A DNA stretch of 57,227 bases from an uncultured Rubrobacteraceae bacterium (GCA_902805975.1 CADCUT010000010.1:1-57227), one strand, 5' to 3'. Shown: positions 8,201 through 15,579, numbered from the stretch's first letter. The notes: generated from the letters alone by a model not told the origin. Made by a program: numbers and translations.

Positions 8201-9379
8201 GACGTAGAGCGTCGGCGTACGGGTGCCGCCCGAGGTCTCCGTTCGTACGCGCAGCCCCCCGAACCCCTCCGCGGCCACCGAGAAGTCCCTTCGAACCCTC
8301 GGGTTCGCGTTGGTGAACCGCGGCGTTCCGCCGGTCATGTTACCGTCGCCGAGCATGTAGGCGAGGAGCTTGATCCTGTCTGTACCGAGCGGCTCGCTAC
8401 CAAAGACCGGCATCCGGCGCGGGACCGCCACGTGGTCCCCGACGGACAGCTCGCCGAGCCGGCGCCAACCATCCATCGTGAGGAAAGGATGGGTGAGCGT
8501 GGTCTTGATGGTCCGTCCGAGGCGGGTCGTGACCTTGTAGACCGGCTTCACGCCGTCGTCTATGAACGCGCTCGGGCAGGCCCAGGAGAGCTTCATGCCG
8601 TCGTCCAGCGTCATCAGGCGCGCGCTCTGCCGGTGGAAGATCTCCTCGATAGTGCGGACGCTGCCGTCGTCGAGGACGATCTCGGCGTCGGCGCTGAGGC
8701 ACTTGCCCATAGCCGGTCTTGCGGCGAGGACGACGAGGTCGCTCTTGTGGAAGCCGGTGGTGAGCCGGTCGAGGTCCTCAAAGCCGGTCTCCACACCTGT
8801 GACCTCGCCCTCCTGCTCGTAGAGGCGTTGGATCATCTCTAGAGCGCCCGGCGCTAGCTCGGAGACCGGCGCAAGGTGCTGTTTGAGGGTCCTGTTCGAG
8901 ACGCCGTAGATGAGCTGCTCGGCGGAGTCGAGCGCCTCTGTTACGTCCTCGGGTTCCCTAAAAGCGTCCTCCGTGATGCGGCTGCCCACGTCTATTACGG
9001 ACCGGAGGAGGGCCTTGCCGCGGACGATCTCGGCGTAGCGGGCGGCGTTCGAGGCGGTCGGGACGGACTCCACGAGCTGGAAGATGTAGGCCCTGCCGCC
9101 CACGCGGTCGAACTCGTTGACGGAGTTGAGCTCGTTGGTGAGCGTGATCTGGTCTATGCGGTCACCCCGCGAATAGAGCCGCATCATGGCCGCGTAGATG
9201 ACCCTGTGGATCTCGGAGTAGAACTCCTCGGGCGCGAGCTGCTCGGCGACCGCCGCCACCGCCGTCTCAGAGACCAGCAAAGCCCCTATGACGGCCCGCT
9301 CTGCATCCAGGTCATGCGGCGGCACGCGGGCCGCGTCGGCCCCCGTCTCTACGCTCCGCATCCTCCCCCGACGCTCCAT
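5252..9379 (-). CDS. dnaB: Replicative DNA helicase DnaB with two inteins
   Basis: The 1375-residue precursor contains a 461-residue helicase after removal of two inteins (residues 227-722 and 895-1312). Exteins show the N-terminal DnaB domain (PPHDLDAERAVIGALL), the P-loop RPAMGK immediately interrupted before its Thr, IFSLEMS, the Walker B region LVVVDYLQLM, and SDLRD interrupted before SGAIEQDADMV. These are the two classical DnaB insertion sites (a and b). DnaB unwinds DNA ahead of the replisome; activity requires both inteins to splice. It lies downstream of rplI behind a hairpin terminator, and one base separates it from the DUF4385 stump. Start ATG at 9379 has GGGAG upstream; a second Met at residue 7 is possible. 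Confidence 0.97.
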   Translation of the reverse strand: MERRGRMRSVETGADAARVPPHDLDAERAVIGALLVSETAVAAVAEQLAPEEFYSEIHRVIYAAMMRLYSRGDRIDQITLTNELNSVNEFDRVGGRAYIFQLVESVPTASNAARYAEIVRGKALLRSVIDVGSRITEDAFREPEDVTEALDSAEQLIYGVSNRTLKQHLAPVSELAPGALEMIQRLYEQEGEVTGVETGFEDLDRLTTGFHKSDLVVLAARPAMGKCLSADAEIVLDDGSVRTIEEIFHRQSARLMTLDDGMKLSWACPSAFIDDGVKPVYKVTTRLGRTIKTTLTHPFLTMDGWRRLGELSVGDHVAVPRRMPVFGSEPLGTDRIKLLAYMLGDGNMTGGTPRFTNANPRVRRDFSVAAEGFGGLRVRTETSGGTRTPTLYVCADRAVVRRHRQDFAGTLRDAVLEAGRPAHEVAGRAGVSPASVTNWSMGKTVPDAATALRLHRALSRSSVALEISDLDLARTNVPNALRRWLDGLGLWGCGAKEKYVPESVFRAPREELSLFLNRLFATDGWAVVLSSGQAQVGYSSVSEKLARQVQHLLLRFGVISSLRERSVRYKDTRRPAFQLDITGADSIRTFIEEIGIFGKEDATCLVSDALEDRHPHSNRDLVPHEVWKLIDEARGMESWGSLARRMGHGPGHNFHVGTRALSRGRLARFAEALDDDRLRDLAASDMYWDSIVGIEPLGMEQVYDLTVPETHNFVANDVCVHNTAMALNAIWHASGEKKMPVAIFSLEMSKEQLVQRLISQTTRIPAQALRSGNVKAEDWPKLLRGVAQVSEAPIWIDDTAGVTLMEMRAKVRRLASQLGAAGGPPLSLVVVDYLQLMIGQGSRNDNRQQEIAEISRGLKVLARDLDVPVLAIAQLSRAVESRHDKRPMLSDLRDCLPANALVTDADTGERLPIKKIVDEALRPNVWAIDDDLRLVRRRVVDAWAVGRKNMVEVELRSGLLLRCTGGHRLLGETGWTRAEDLAPGQRVGLPRRQDEPSHALEDDPRKWLLCGWLLGDGYLKGSAALTTATAAEARYAAWLGKTVFGIKPVVKPERASPTARRVVFTTGGLTGAGKNSMTRWLRQIGAWGHTGWRKSVPEAIWSRSDASIEAFLRGLFHADGSLTRSGRAPNVRLATVSERLARDVQLLLLRLGIRASVHEHSTAASGYRPTAGTSWVVYVGGIDNVRTFARRVGFLGSKHSPLARCLKRERRGFAGSLDRVPILANDRVREIKADRDLSWSELGWREQGKLMSREKARELGARLDDPILGRFGNSDVLWEEVRTVRAAGREQAYDITVEDVHNFAVDGFITHNSGAIEQDADMVMFLYRDEYYNPDSDDKGIAEVIVGKHRNGPTGKVQLAWLEQYTKFASLARRG
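5444..6697 (-). mobile_element. Intein 2 in DnaB (SDLRD/SG site), LAGLIDADG type
   Basis: The 418-residue intein (DnaB residues 895-1312) begins CLPANALVTDADTG, has a block-B-like CTGGHRLL, two LAGLIDADG motifs (WLLCGWLLGDGYL at about 1007-1019, FLRGLFHADGSL at about 1111-1122), and ends AYDITVEDVHNFAVDG then FITHN before extein Ser. The site corresponds to the position used by the cyanobacterial and Rhodothermus DnaB inteins. Every catalytic splicing residue expected (Cys1, block B His, penultimate His, final Asn, +1 Ser) is present, so splicing is expected to work. Confidence 0.93.
7214..8701 (-). mobile_element. Intein 1 in DnaB (P-loop site), LAGLIDADG type with an internal HTH
   Basis: The 496-residue intein (DnaB residues 227-722) starts with Cys (CLSADAEIVLDDGS) and ends VVHN-like (CVHN), followed by the extein Thr of the Walker A motif. 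Splicing block B is TLTHPF, and block F is VYDLTVPETHNFVANDV. Two LAGLIDADG motifs, LLAYMLGDGN (about 338-347) and FLNRLFATDGWA (about 515-526), mark a homing endonuclease. Between them, about residues 415-445, EVAGRAGVSPASVTNWSMGK looks like a Xre-type helix-turn-helix, probably extra DNA-binding capacity. Insertion inside the ATP-binding loop inactivates the helicase until splicing. Confidence 0.93.
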
Positions 9380-9401
9380 AGGACTCCCAAATATGCAACA
9401 T

Positions 9402-9431
9402 AAAGGCCCCCGTTACAAGACGGGGGCCTTT
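9402..9431 (-). terminator. Perfect GC hairpin terminator between rplI and dnaB
   Basis: A 12-bp perfect stem (AAAGGCCCCCGT with its complement) encloses a 6-base loop. On the minus strand it is followed by TTTATGTT, and on the plus strand by TTTACC. It lies between the rplI stop and the dnaB start, so it probably limits read-through from the ribosomal protein genes into dnaB. Confidence 0.8.
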
Positions 9432-9483
9432 ACCCTGTGGTCCAGGTTGTGCGTGAACCTAACGTAGAGCCATAGAGGGGGTC

Positions 9484-9933
9484 CTACAGCTTCGGGACGA
9501 CGATGACCTTGACGCTCGCCTCGACGTCGCCGTGGACCTGGATCGGGACCTGGTGGGTGCCCAGAGACTTTATGGGCTCCTCCATGCGGACCCTGCGCCG
9601 GTCGATGCGCACGCCGCGGGCCTTCTCGACCGCATCGGCGATGTTGGCGGCGGTCACGGAGCCGAAGAGGCGCTCGTCCTCGCCGGTGCGGGCCTCGATC
9701 GTGATGACGCTCTTGTTGAGGGTCGCGGCGATCTCCTCGGCGCGCTCAGCGAGGCGGCGGTCGCGCTCCTCGCTCTCGGCCATCTCGCGGCGGGCCTCCT
9801 CCATCTTGCCCGGGGTGGCGACCTCGGCGAGCTTGCGCGGGACGAGAAAGTTGCGAACGTAGCCGCGGCTAACGTCCACGATGTCGCCCCGCTGCCCGAT
9901 CTTATCGACGTCCTGGGTCAATATGACCTGCAC
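9484..9933 (-). CDS. rplI: 50S ribosomal protein L9
   Basis: A 149-residue protein with the L9 signature at the N-terminus (MQVILTQDVDKIGQRGDIVD, then VSRGYVRNFLVPRKLAEVAT), the long connecting helix (about 45-75), and the C-terminal RNA-binding domain ending VHGDVEASVKVIVVPKL. The length is standard. It binds 23S rRNA domain V. Four bases separate it from rpsR upstream, and the ATG follows a good purine-rich site, so the two are co-transcribed. Confidence 0.97.
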   Translation of the reverse strand: MQVILTQDVDKIGQRGDIVDVSRGYVRNFLVPRKLAEVATPGKMEEARREMAESEERDRRLAERAEEIAATLNKSVITIEARTGEDERLFGSVTAANIADAVEKARGVRIDRRRVRMEEPIKSLGTHQVPIQVHGDVEASVKVIVVPKL

Positions 9934-9937
9934 GGCT

Positions 9938-10189
9938 CTACCTCCCGACCACGTATGGCAGCAAGGCCATCTCGCGGGCGCGCTTGATCGACGTGGCGGC
10001 CTCGCGCTGGTGCTGCGGGCAGAGGCCCGTGACCCTCCTCGCCCGGATCTTGCCCCGGTCCGAGACGAACCGGCGCAGCACGTTGTAGTCCTTGTAGTCG
10101 ACGTAGGCGACGTCTTCCTTGCAGAAGACGCACGGCTTGCTCTTTGTCGGCCGGCCCCCGCGGGGCGGCTTTTCCCTTCTTCTACCCAT
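9938..10189 (-). CDS. rpsR: 30S ribosomal protein S18
   Basis: An 83-residue S18 with [40 protein letters not shown] and [20 protein letters not shown]. The four cysteines (two in CVFC, one in GLCP and the expected His partner) suggest the zinc-binding S18 form. It lies 23 bases after rpsF and 4 bases before rplI. The usual ssb gene between rpsF and rpsR is missing here. Confidence 0.97.
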   Translation of the reverse strand: MGRRREKPPRGGRPTKSKPCVFCKEDVAYVDYKDYNVLRRFVSDRGKIRARRVTGLCPQHQREAATSIKRAREMALLPYVVGR

Positions 10190-10212
10190 TCGTTACCTCC
10201 TGAAAAGTGTTG

Positions 10213-10557
10213 TTAGGCCGGGACTTCTTCCGTCTCCAGCGACTCCGCCGGCAGCGGCTTGTGGGCGTAGCTCGGCGGGAGCTTCACAATCGTGTGGCGC
10301 AGCACGTCGTCAGAGACGCGCAGGATGCGCTTGAGCTCGACGAGGGTACGCTCGCCCGCGGTGAACTCCATGACGACGTAGAAGCCGTCGGTGCGGTGGT
10401 CGATCTCGTAGGCAAGCTTGCGGCGTCCCCAGTGGTTTGGCTCGCCGGCCTCGCCCCCCGTGCGCTCGATGATCGTGCGAAAGCGCCCGACAGTGTTCCC
10501 GACCTGCTCCTCGTCGAGCTCGGGAATCACAATGAGCATGGCTTCGTAAGTAGTAAT
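10213..10557 (-). CDS. rpsF: 30S ribosomal protein S6, apparent AUU start
   Basis: The protein reads (M)TTYEAMLIVIPELDEEQVGN onward, then HWGRRKLAYEIDHRTDGFYV and a C-terminus with RHTIVKLPPSYAHK, all typical of S6. The family N-terminus (MxxYExMxIV) aligns with an ATT codon at 10555-10557, preceded by GGAGGAGG with a 5-base spacer. The nearest ATG (10540-10542) lies inside the first beta strand and is 20 bases from that site; an upstream ATG at 10632 would add 25 unrelated residues. An AUU start is therefore the best reading. It is the first gene of rpsF-rpsR-rplI, with a promoter at 10634-10662. Confidence 0.9.
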   Translation of the reverse strand: MTTYEAMLIVIPELDEEQVGNTVGRFRTIIERTGGEAGEPNHWGRRKLAYEIDHRTDGFYVVMEFTAGERTLVELKRILRVSDDVLRHTIVKLPPSYAHKPLPAESLETEEVPA

Positions 10558-10633
10558 GTTTGCCTCCTCCGGTCTAGAATCGGCTCCCCCGGGCTCTTCC
10601 CGGCGAAGCAGGGGCTTATGCGGTTGCCGCAAG

Positions 10634-10662
10634 AGTCTACCAGCGGGATGTAGGTGTTACAA
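10634..10662 (-). promoter_or_regulatory. Candidate housekeeping promoter for rpsF-rpsR-rplI
   Basis: On the minus strand TTGTAA (10657-10662) and TAGACT (10634-10639) are separated by exactly 17 bases and lie about 75 bases upstream of the rpsF ribosome binding site. Both boxes are close to the vegetative sigma consensus. Confidence 0.6.
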
Positions 10663-10726
10663 ACGGCCCGACGGGTACACCCCGAGGGCACACCCCGAGC
10701 CCCCTGTCCGCGGATATACTCGTCGG

Positions 10727-11476
10727 GTGGAGAACGGTTCCCCAAACGCCGTCGAGACCGTGGGCCTCAGCAAGGTCTACGGGGAGGGCTCGACCGAGGT
10801 GCGGGCGCTCGACGACGTCTCTCTAGAGTTCCCGAACGGCGAGTTCGCGGCGATCATGGGCCCCAGCGGGTCGGGCAAGAGCACCCTGCTGCACATCCTG
10901 GGCGCCCTGGACAAACCGACCGATGGGCGCGTCGTCATCGGGGGCACGGACCTTTCGGGCCTCTCGGACAGGGAGTTGACGCTCCTCAGGCGCGGGCGGA
11001 TGGGCTTCGTGTTCCAGTTCTTCAACCTCATACCGACGCTCTCGGCGGAGGAGAACGTGCTGTTGCCGGTCCTGATCTCGGGCAAGAAGCCGGGAAAGTA
11101 CGCGAGACGTTTGGACGAGCTTCTGGACCTGGTCGGCCTGACGGACCGCCGCTCGCACCGGCCTGACGAGCTCTCGGGCGGGGAGCAGCAGCGGGTCGCC
11201 ATAGCCCGCGCCCTCATACGCTTCCCGGACATCATCCTCGCCGACGAGCCGACCGGCAACCTGGACTCCAGGACCGGCGCCGAGGTGCTCGGCCTGCTCA
11301 AGGAGTCCGCCGCCCGCTACGAGCAGACCATCCTCATGGTCACCCACGACCCCCGCGCCGCCTCCGCCGCCGACCGGGCCGTCTTCCTCTCAGACGGCCG
11401 CGTCGTGGACGAGGCCCGCGACCCGAACCCCGACGATATCCTGGAGCGCATCAGGACGCTGGAATCTTCCGGCTAG
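10727..11476 (+). CDS. ABC transporter ATP-binding protein (LolD/MacB family)
   Basis: A 249-residue ATPase with Walker A GPSGSGKST, the MacB/LolD hallmark FVFQFFNLIPTLSAEENVLL, signature LSGGEQQRVAIARAL, and Walker B IILADEPTGNLDS. It pairs with the FtsX-type permease at 12079-14634, separated only by a small oppositely oriented gene. Together they would form an inner-membrane mechanotransmission exporter acting on a lipoprotein, peptide or drug. GTG at 10727 is chosen because it precedes the conserved start (VETVGLSKVYGEGS). A TATACT only 8 bases upstream suggests a very short or leaderless transcript. Confidence 0.93.
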   Translation: MENGSPNAVETVGLSKVYGEGSTEVRALDDVSLEFPNGEFAAIMGPSGSGKSTLLHILGALDKPTDGRVVIGGTDLSGLSDRELTLLRRGRMGFVFQFFNLIPTLSAEENVLLPVLISGKKPGKYARRLDELLDLVGLTDRRSHRPDELSGGEQQRVAIARALIRFPDIILADEPTGNLDSRTGAEVLGLLKESAARYEQTILMVTHDPRAASAADRAVFLSDGRVVDEARDPNPDDILERIRTLESSG

Positions 11477-11586
11477 GATGGCGCCCACTTACGGCGGCGA
11501 GTACGAGTTCTTGCGCGTGGAGCGCGAGGCGTGAGAAAGGACGCGCCTTCCGGAGAGGCAATCGGTGAGTCCCGCGGGGCTCCCTG

Positions 11587-12006
11587 TTACGCGGCGGTGC
11601 CGAGCACGGCGCCGAACAGGATGAGGACCAAGAGCCCGAGGAGGATCAGGCCGTTGAAGACGGTTCCGAGAACGGCGAACAGCCGTCCGCGGCGCTTCTG
11701 CACGAGGCCGGCGATGCCGAGCGCGATGCCGAGCACGTACAGAAGCGGGGTGACCGCCAGGCCGAAGCCCGCGACCCCGAGCAGGCCCGTAGCGCCGGGG
11801 TTGTCCTCGAGGCTGCGTTGCAGGTCCTGGGGCGTGACGCTCTGCGGGTCCGCATTCCCTAGCAACTGCCCGGCGGCGTTGAAGATCACCACGAACAGCA
11901 AGACGAAGAGCACCGTGGTCAGGATGGCGATGACGAAGGACGCAATCCCGAGCCGCGACTGCCCGCTCCGTTCCGCCGTTACCCTCGTCGGCCCGCCGTG
12001 TTCCAT
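11587..12006 (-). CDS. Small membrane protein, DUF4190-like
   Basis: A 139-residue protein with a Ser/Arg-rich N-terminal tail (about 1-18), a hydrophobic segment about 19-48, a polar loop about 50-72, and two more hydrophobic segments (about 73-100 and 110-137). The spacing of LGIASFVIAILTTVL and YVLGIALGIAGLVQKRRGRL resembles DUF4190, a family of unknown function often fused to zinc ribbons. It is transcribed against the surrounding ABC transporter genes. No catalytic motif is visible. Confidence 0.7.
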   Translation of the reverse strand: MEHGGPTRVTAERSGQSRLGIASFVIAILTTVLFVLLFVVIFNAAGQLLGNADPQSVTPQDLQRSLEDNPGATGLLGVAGFGLAVTPLLYVLGIALGIAGLVQKRRGRLFAVLGTVFNGLILLGLLVLILFGAVLGTAA

Positions 12007-12078
12007 CTGTCCTCCCCGCGTGGACGCCTCCGCTCCGGCAGCACCCAGGTTAGCACGCGCCCGGAAGGACGCCCTCCC

Positions 12079-14634
12079 GTGAAGCTCCGGCGGTTCTCTG
12101 GCCTGAGCCTGCGCAACCTGCGGGCCAGGGTGCAGCGCACCCTCCTCACGGCCGTCGGCATCGTGCTCGGGGTCGGGATCGTCTTCGGGGTGCTGACGCT
12201 CTCGAACACCATGTCAGGCACCTTCCAGCAGCTCTTCTCCCGCGCCTACGGGTCGGCCGCCCTCACCGTCACCGCGGCCGGAGGGTCAGGCGGGTTCGAC
12301 CAGAAGACCGTCGAGGAGATCAGAGATCTAGAAGGCGTAGGGTCCGCGGCGCCCCGGTACTCCGTTGCTTCGTCCCTGATCCTGGACACAAAGACCGGGG
12401 AAGGCCTGCCCGAAGTCCAGAGCATGCGCCTCTTCGGCGTCGAGCCGGAGTCAGCCGAGCTCGCGACCGGCTTCGAGCTCACGGACGGGAGGTTCCCTAA
12501 GAGCGGTCGGGAGCTCACCATCGACGGCGCCGCGGCGGAGGGCGCGGGGTTGGAGATCGGGGACGAGGTGACGCTGGGTACCCCGGCGGGCCCGCGGGAG
12601 GCGGAGGTCGTCGGGCTGCTCAGGATACCGGGCGGCTCTTTTGGCGGGCTCGCCTTCGGGATGGCGCCGTTGCCCTTCGTCCAGGAGGCCTTCGACAGGC
12701 CGAACCAGGTCTCGGGCATCGCCGTCGAGGCGGCGGATGGTGTCCCGGTAGGAGAGCTGCGGGGGCGGCTGGACGAGGCTCTGGGCGAGGGGCTGCAGGC
12801 AGAGAGGTCAGAGACCAGGACGCAGGAGGTTACGGGCCAGTTGCAGGGGTTCAGGCTGGCGCTGCTGTTCTTCGCGGGGACGGCGCTCTTCGTGGGGGCG
12901 TTTCTGGTCTTCAACGCGCTCTCGATGACCGTGCTCGAACGGACGCGGGAGCTCGGGATGCTAAGGGCGCTCGGGTCCACGCGGGCCATGATCGCGCGCT
13001 CCGTGATCCTTGAAGCGGCGCTGCTCGGGGTCTTCGGCTCCGTGGTAGGCGTGCTGTTCGGGTACGGGATGGCCAAGGGGCTCGTCTACCTTTTCGGGCG
13101 GGCGTTTCTGTTCGAGATCACGACGCTCATCCTCTCCCCCTTCGCCCTCATATCCGCCGTCTGCGTCGGCATGGTCGTGACGGTCGCGGCGGCCCTCTAC
13201 CCGGCGCTGCGGGCTGGCAGGGTGAGCCCCGTCGAGGCGATGCGCTCGCGGTCGGGCGGCGGGGGCCGGCGCGGGGCTTCGGTCCTCGGGCCGGTGCTGG
13301 GGTTGATCCTCACGGGGGTCGGGGTGCCCTGGATCTACTACCTCGCCAGGAACCTCTCGGCCAACCTCGACGGCCTCGTCTACGCGTCGGGTATAGCCGG
13401 CGTCATCGCGGCCTTCCTCGGGGTGTCGCTCCTGATCCCGGTCCTGGTGCGGCCCCTCGCCGCGCTCTTCTCCCCGGTCTTGCGGCTCCTGTTCGGAGTC
13501 GAAGGCCGGATGGCGGCGGCGAACGCGACCAGGAACCGGGGGAGGACGGCGCTGACCGCCTCCGCGCTCATGGTCGGCATCTCGCTGGTGGTGGCGTTCT
13601 CGGCGCTCGGGGGGAGCCTGCTCGGCTCGATCCGGGACTACCTCGACAGCTCTCTTGGCAGCGACTACGTCGTCCAGCCCGCCGACCAGGCCTCGGACGC
13701 CGGCTTCTCGGCGAGTTTGCCGGAAGAGATCGGGGCGGTCGAGGGCGTCGAGCGGACGACGAGCATCGTCTCGACCTTCCGCCGCAGCGGCGAGCGGGTG
13801 GACATCGTCTTTGGGGTGGACGGGAACTACCCCGAGATCTTCCAGTCGGACCTCGCCCCCGGCTCCCGGCCCGGCGCCTTCGATAGCCTGAGAGGGGGCG
13901 GAGCCCTGATCGGCAAACAGTTGGCGGAGTCCCGCGAGCTTGAAGTGGGCGACACCATAGAGCTGCCCGGCCCGAAGGGGACGAAGCAGTACCCCATCGA
14001 GGGCATCCTGGAGAACGACCTCGTCGGCGGCGGGTCCGGCGTCTACCTCTCGAAAAGGACGCTCGCCACGGACTTCAACGAGACCGAGAGCGAGTTCCTC
14101 GCCGTAAAGGCCGAGCGCGGCTCGGACCGGGAGGCCTTGACCGAGGAGATCGGCGAGGTCTTGAGGGACTACCCGCAGTTCACGCTCTACTCGAACGCCG
14201 AGTGGAAGGCGCGCATAGAGGGGGACTTCAACCGCCAGTACGTGTTCTTCTACGCCATCATGGGCGTCTCTGTGGCGGTCTCGGCGTTCGGGGTGGTCAA
14301 CACGCTCTCCATGAGCGTCTTCGAGCGGACGCGGGAGATCGGCATCTTGCGGGCCATCGGGACGACGCGCCTCCAGATCGGCCGCCTCATCATCGACGAG
14401 GGGGTGGTTATCAGCCTGATCGGCTGCCTGGTGGGTGTCGTTCTGGGCTCCCTGCTCGGCTACCTGTTCGTGCAGGGCTCGGGCGCCGGGGGCTTCGAGA
14501 TCGAGTTCTACTACCCGAGGCTTCCGGCGCTCGCGGCCCTCTTCTCGGGCCTCTTTATCGGCATCTTCGCCGGCCTCCTCCCCGCCCGCTCCGCCACCCG
14601 CAAGGCCATCGTCGAGGCCATCGGCTACGAGTAG
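12079..14634 (+). CDS. FtsX-like ABC transporter permease with two FtsX domains
   Basis: An 851-residue permease. A first membrane helix (about 18-40) is followed by a large extracytoplasmic MacB-type domain (about 45-265), three helices forming FtsX domain 1 (about 270-400, VLERTRELGMLRALGSTRAM), a helix pair about 420-480, a second periplasmic domain (about 530-715), and FtsX domain 2 with a matching VFERTREIGILRAIGTTRLQ loop at the C-terminus. This internally duplicated layout is typical of actinobacterial exporters working with a LolD-type ATPase, here at 10727-11476. GTG at 12079 is preceded by GGAAGGA and begins just before the first helix. Confidence 0.9.
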   Translation: MKLRRFSGLSLRNLRARVQRTLLTAVGIVLGVGIVFGVLTLSNTMSGTFQQLFSRAYGSAALTVTAAGGSGGFDQKTVEEIRDLEGVGSAAPRYSVASSLILDTKTGEGLPEVQSMRLFGVEPESAELATGFELTDGRFPKSGRELTIDGAAAEGAGLEIGDEVTLGTPAGPREAEVVGLLRIPGGSFGGLAFGMAPLPFVQEAFDRPNQVSGIAVEAADGVPVGELRGRLDEALGEGLQAERSETRTQEVTGQLQGFRLALLFFAGTALFVGAFLVFNALSMTVLERTRELGMLRALGSTRAMIARSVILEAALLGVFGSVVGVLFGYGMAKGLVYLFGRAFLFEITTLILSPFALISAVCVGMVVTVAAALYPALRAGRVSPVEAMRSRSGGGGRRGASVLGPVLGLILTGVGVPWIYYLARNLSANLDGLVYASGIAGVIAAFLGVSLLIPVLVRPLAALFSPVLRLLFGVEGRMAAANATRNRGRTALTASALMVGISLVVAFSALGGSLLGSIRDYLDSSLGSDYVVQPADQASDAGFSASLPEEIGAVEGVERTTSIVSTFRRSGERVDIVFGVDGNYPEIFQSDLAPGSRPGAFDSLRGGGALIGKQLAESRELEVGDTIELPGPKGTKQYPIEGILENDLVGGGSGVYLSKRTLATDFNETESEFLAVKAERGSDREALTEEIGEVLRDYPQFTLYSNAEWKARIEGDFNRQYVFFYAIMGVSVAVSAFGVVNTLSMSVFERTREIGILRAIGTTRLQIGRLIIDEGVVISLIGCLVGVVLGSLLGYLFVQGSGAGGFEIEFYYPRLPALAALFSGLFIGIFAGLLPARSATRKAIVEAIGYE

Positions 14635-14798
14635 CCCGCCCGGGCACCGTCGATCTTCGCGAATATGGGACCTGGCTCCCATGCGGAACCTCGGGGCCCG
14701 GTCCTAACATTGCGCAGGCGGGTCCGTGGGTGCAGACGTCGGGCCCCGTGGCAGTCGCTGCAAGGTTACGGTCTTCGGGCCACGAGAGGGGCGGACGC

Positions 14799-14903
14799 AT
14801 GGCGAAGAGAACGAAGCTGGTGTGCCCAGCGGTAACCGTGCTGCCCGACCCCGACGACGTGACCGACGACTGCGAGAGGGTCGAGCTCGTTGGAGACCCG
14901 TAG
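14799..14903 (+). CDS. Small hypothetical protein (34 residues)
   Basis: ATG at 14799 follows GAGAGGGGCG with good spacing. The frame reads MAKRTKLVCPAVTVLPDPDD and ends VELVGDP. It contains two Cys and many Asp/Glu residues and resembles no family I recognise. It fills part of the 360-base gap between the permease and the calcium-repeat gene, where nothing else stands out. It could be chance. Confidence 0.35.
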   Translation: MAKRTKLVCPAVTVLPDPDDVTDDCERVELVGDP

Positions 14904-14994
14904 GCCCGCCAGGAGGATGGAACCCCGCTCCTGGCCGCAGGCTTTGCCCCCTGACAGGTCGAGACCGCGGGACAACGGCTATATAGTGGGGGGC

Positions 14995-15567
14995 ATGGCA
15001 CAACGGGTCCTTCTCGTCGCGGTCGTCGTCGCGGTCCTCTTCGGGGCGGCGGTATCCCTCGCGGGCGCGACGAGGTCTGTTGCCGTTGACGGCTCCGACG
15101 GTGAAGACCGGCTGCGGGGGGGCCCCGGCATCGACCAGATGCGGGGGGAGGCGGGCGACGACCACCTCTACGGAGAGGGGGCGCCTGACGGCCTCTTCGG
15201 GAACTCGGGCGACGATCGCCTCTACACGGGCGGGGTCGGGGGTACGGCCCAGGGGGGACCGGGTGGCGACAAGCTCTTCGGGGGGTACGGGGTGGACCGC
15301 CTGGACGGCGGGGCGGGCGCCGATGAGATCTCGGGCGCCTCTGGCGACGACCGGCTGGAGGGCGGAAAGCACACCGACGTCCTTAACGGGGAGGACGGCG
15401 ACGACTCGCTCTTCGGCGAATCGGGCCAGGACTCGCTCCGGGCCGGCGCCGGCGACGACTTCGTCTACGCGGTGGACGGCGTCGCCGAGACCATCGACTG
15501 CGGCCCCGGCGACGACGCGGCCTCCGTGGACGAATCCGACAGGACGGTCGGCTGTGAGCGCCCGTAG
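14995..15567 (+). CDS. Secreted calcium-binding RTX-repeat (hemolysin-type) protein
   Basis: A 190-residue protein with an N-terminal signal peptide (about 1-27, RVLLVAVVVAVLFGAAVSLA) and then about ten glycine/aspartate-rich nonapeptides of the GGxGxDxLx type (for example GGPGIDQMRG, GGAGADEISG, GAGDDFVYAV). Each repeat pair builds a parallel beta roll that binds calcium outside the cell. Two Cys near the C-terminus (TIDCGPGDDAA, RTVGCERP) may form a disulfide. No toxin or enzyme domain is attached. ATG at 14995 follows GGGGGG. It lies 12 bases upstream of the histidine kinase gene and may be co-transcribed with it. Confidence 0.85.
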   Translation: MAQRVLLVAVVVAVLFGAAVSLAGATRSVAVDGSDGEDRLRGGPGIDQMRGEAGDDHLYGEGAPDGLFGNSGDDRLYTGGVGGTAQGGPGGDKLFGGYGVDRLDGGAGADEISGASGDDRLEGGKHTDVLNGEDGDDSLFGESGQDSLRAGAGDDFVYAVDGVAETIDCGPGDDAASVDESDRTVGCERP

Positions 15568-15579
15568 CGGAGGGTCCAC

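Noticed and set aside
5444-8701. Reading the two DnaB inserts as independent homing endonuclease genes
   Set aside because: Both are in frame with the helicase, start with Cys and end His-Asn before Thr/Ser, as inteins do.
12961-14682. Long minus-strand open frame (573 codons) opposite the FtsX permease
   Set aside because: Arg/Glu/Asp-rich composition typical of an antisense shadow in high-GC DNA; the plus strand encodes clear FtsX domains.
14202-14798. Longer version of the small ORF ending at 14903
   Set aside because: The upstream part lies within the permease gene in another frame and is shadow-like; only the portion from ATG 14799 was kept.
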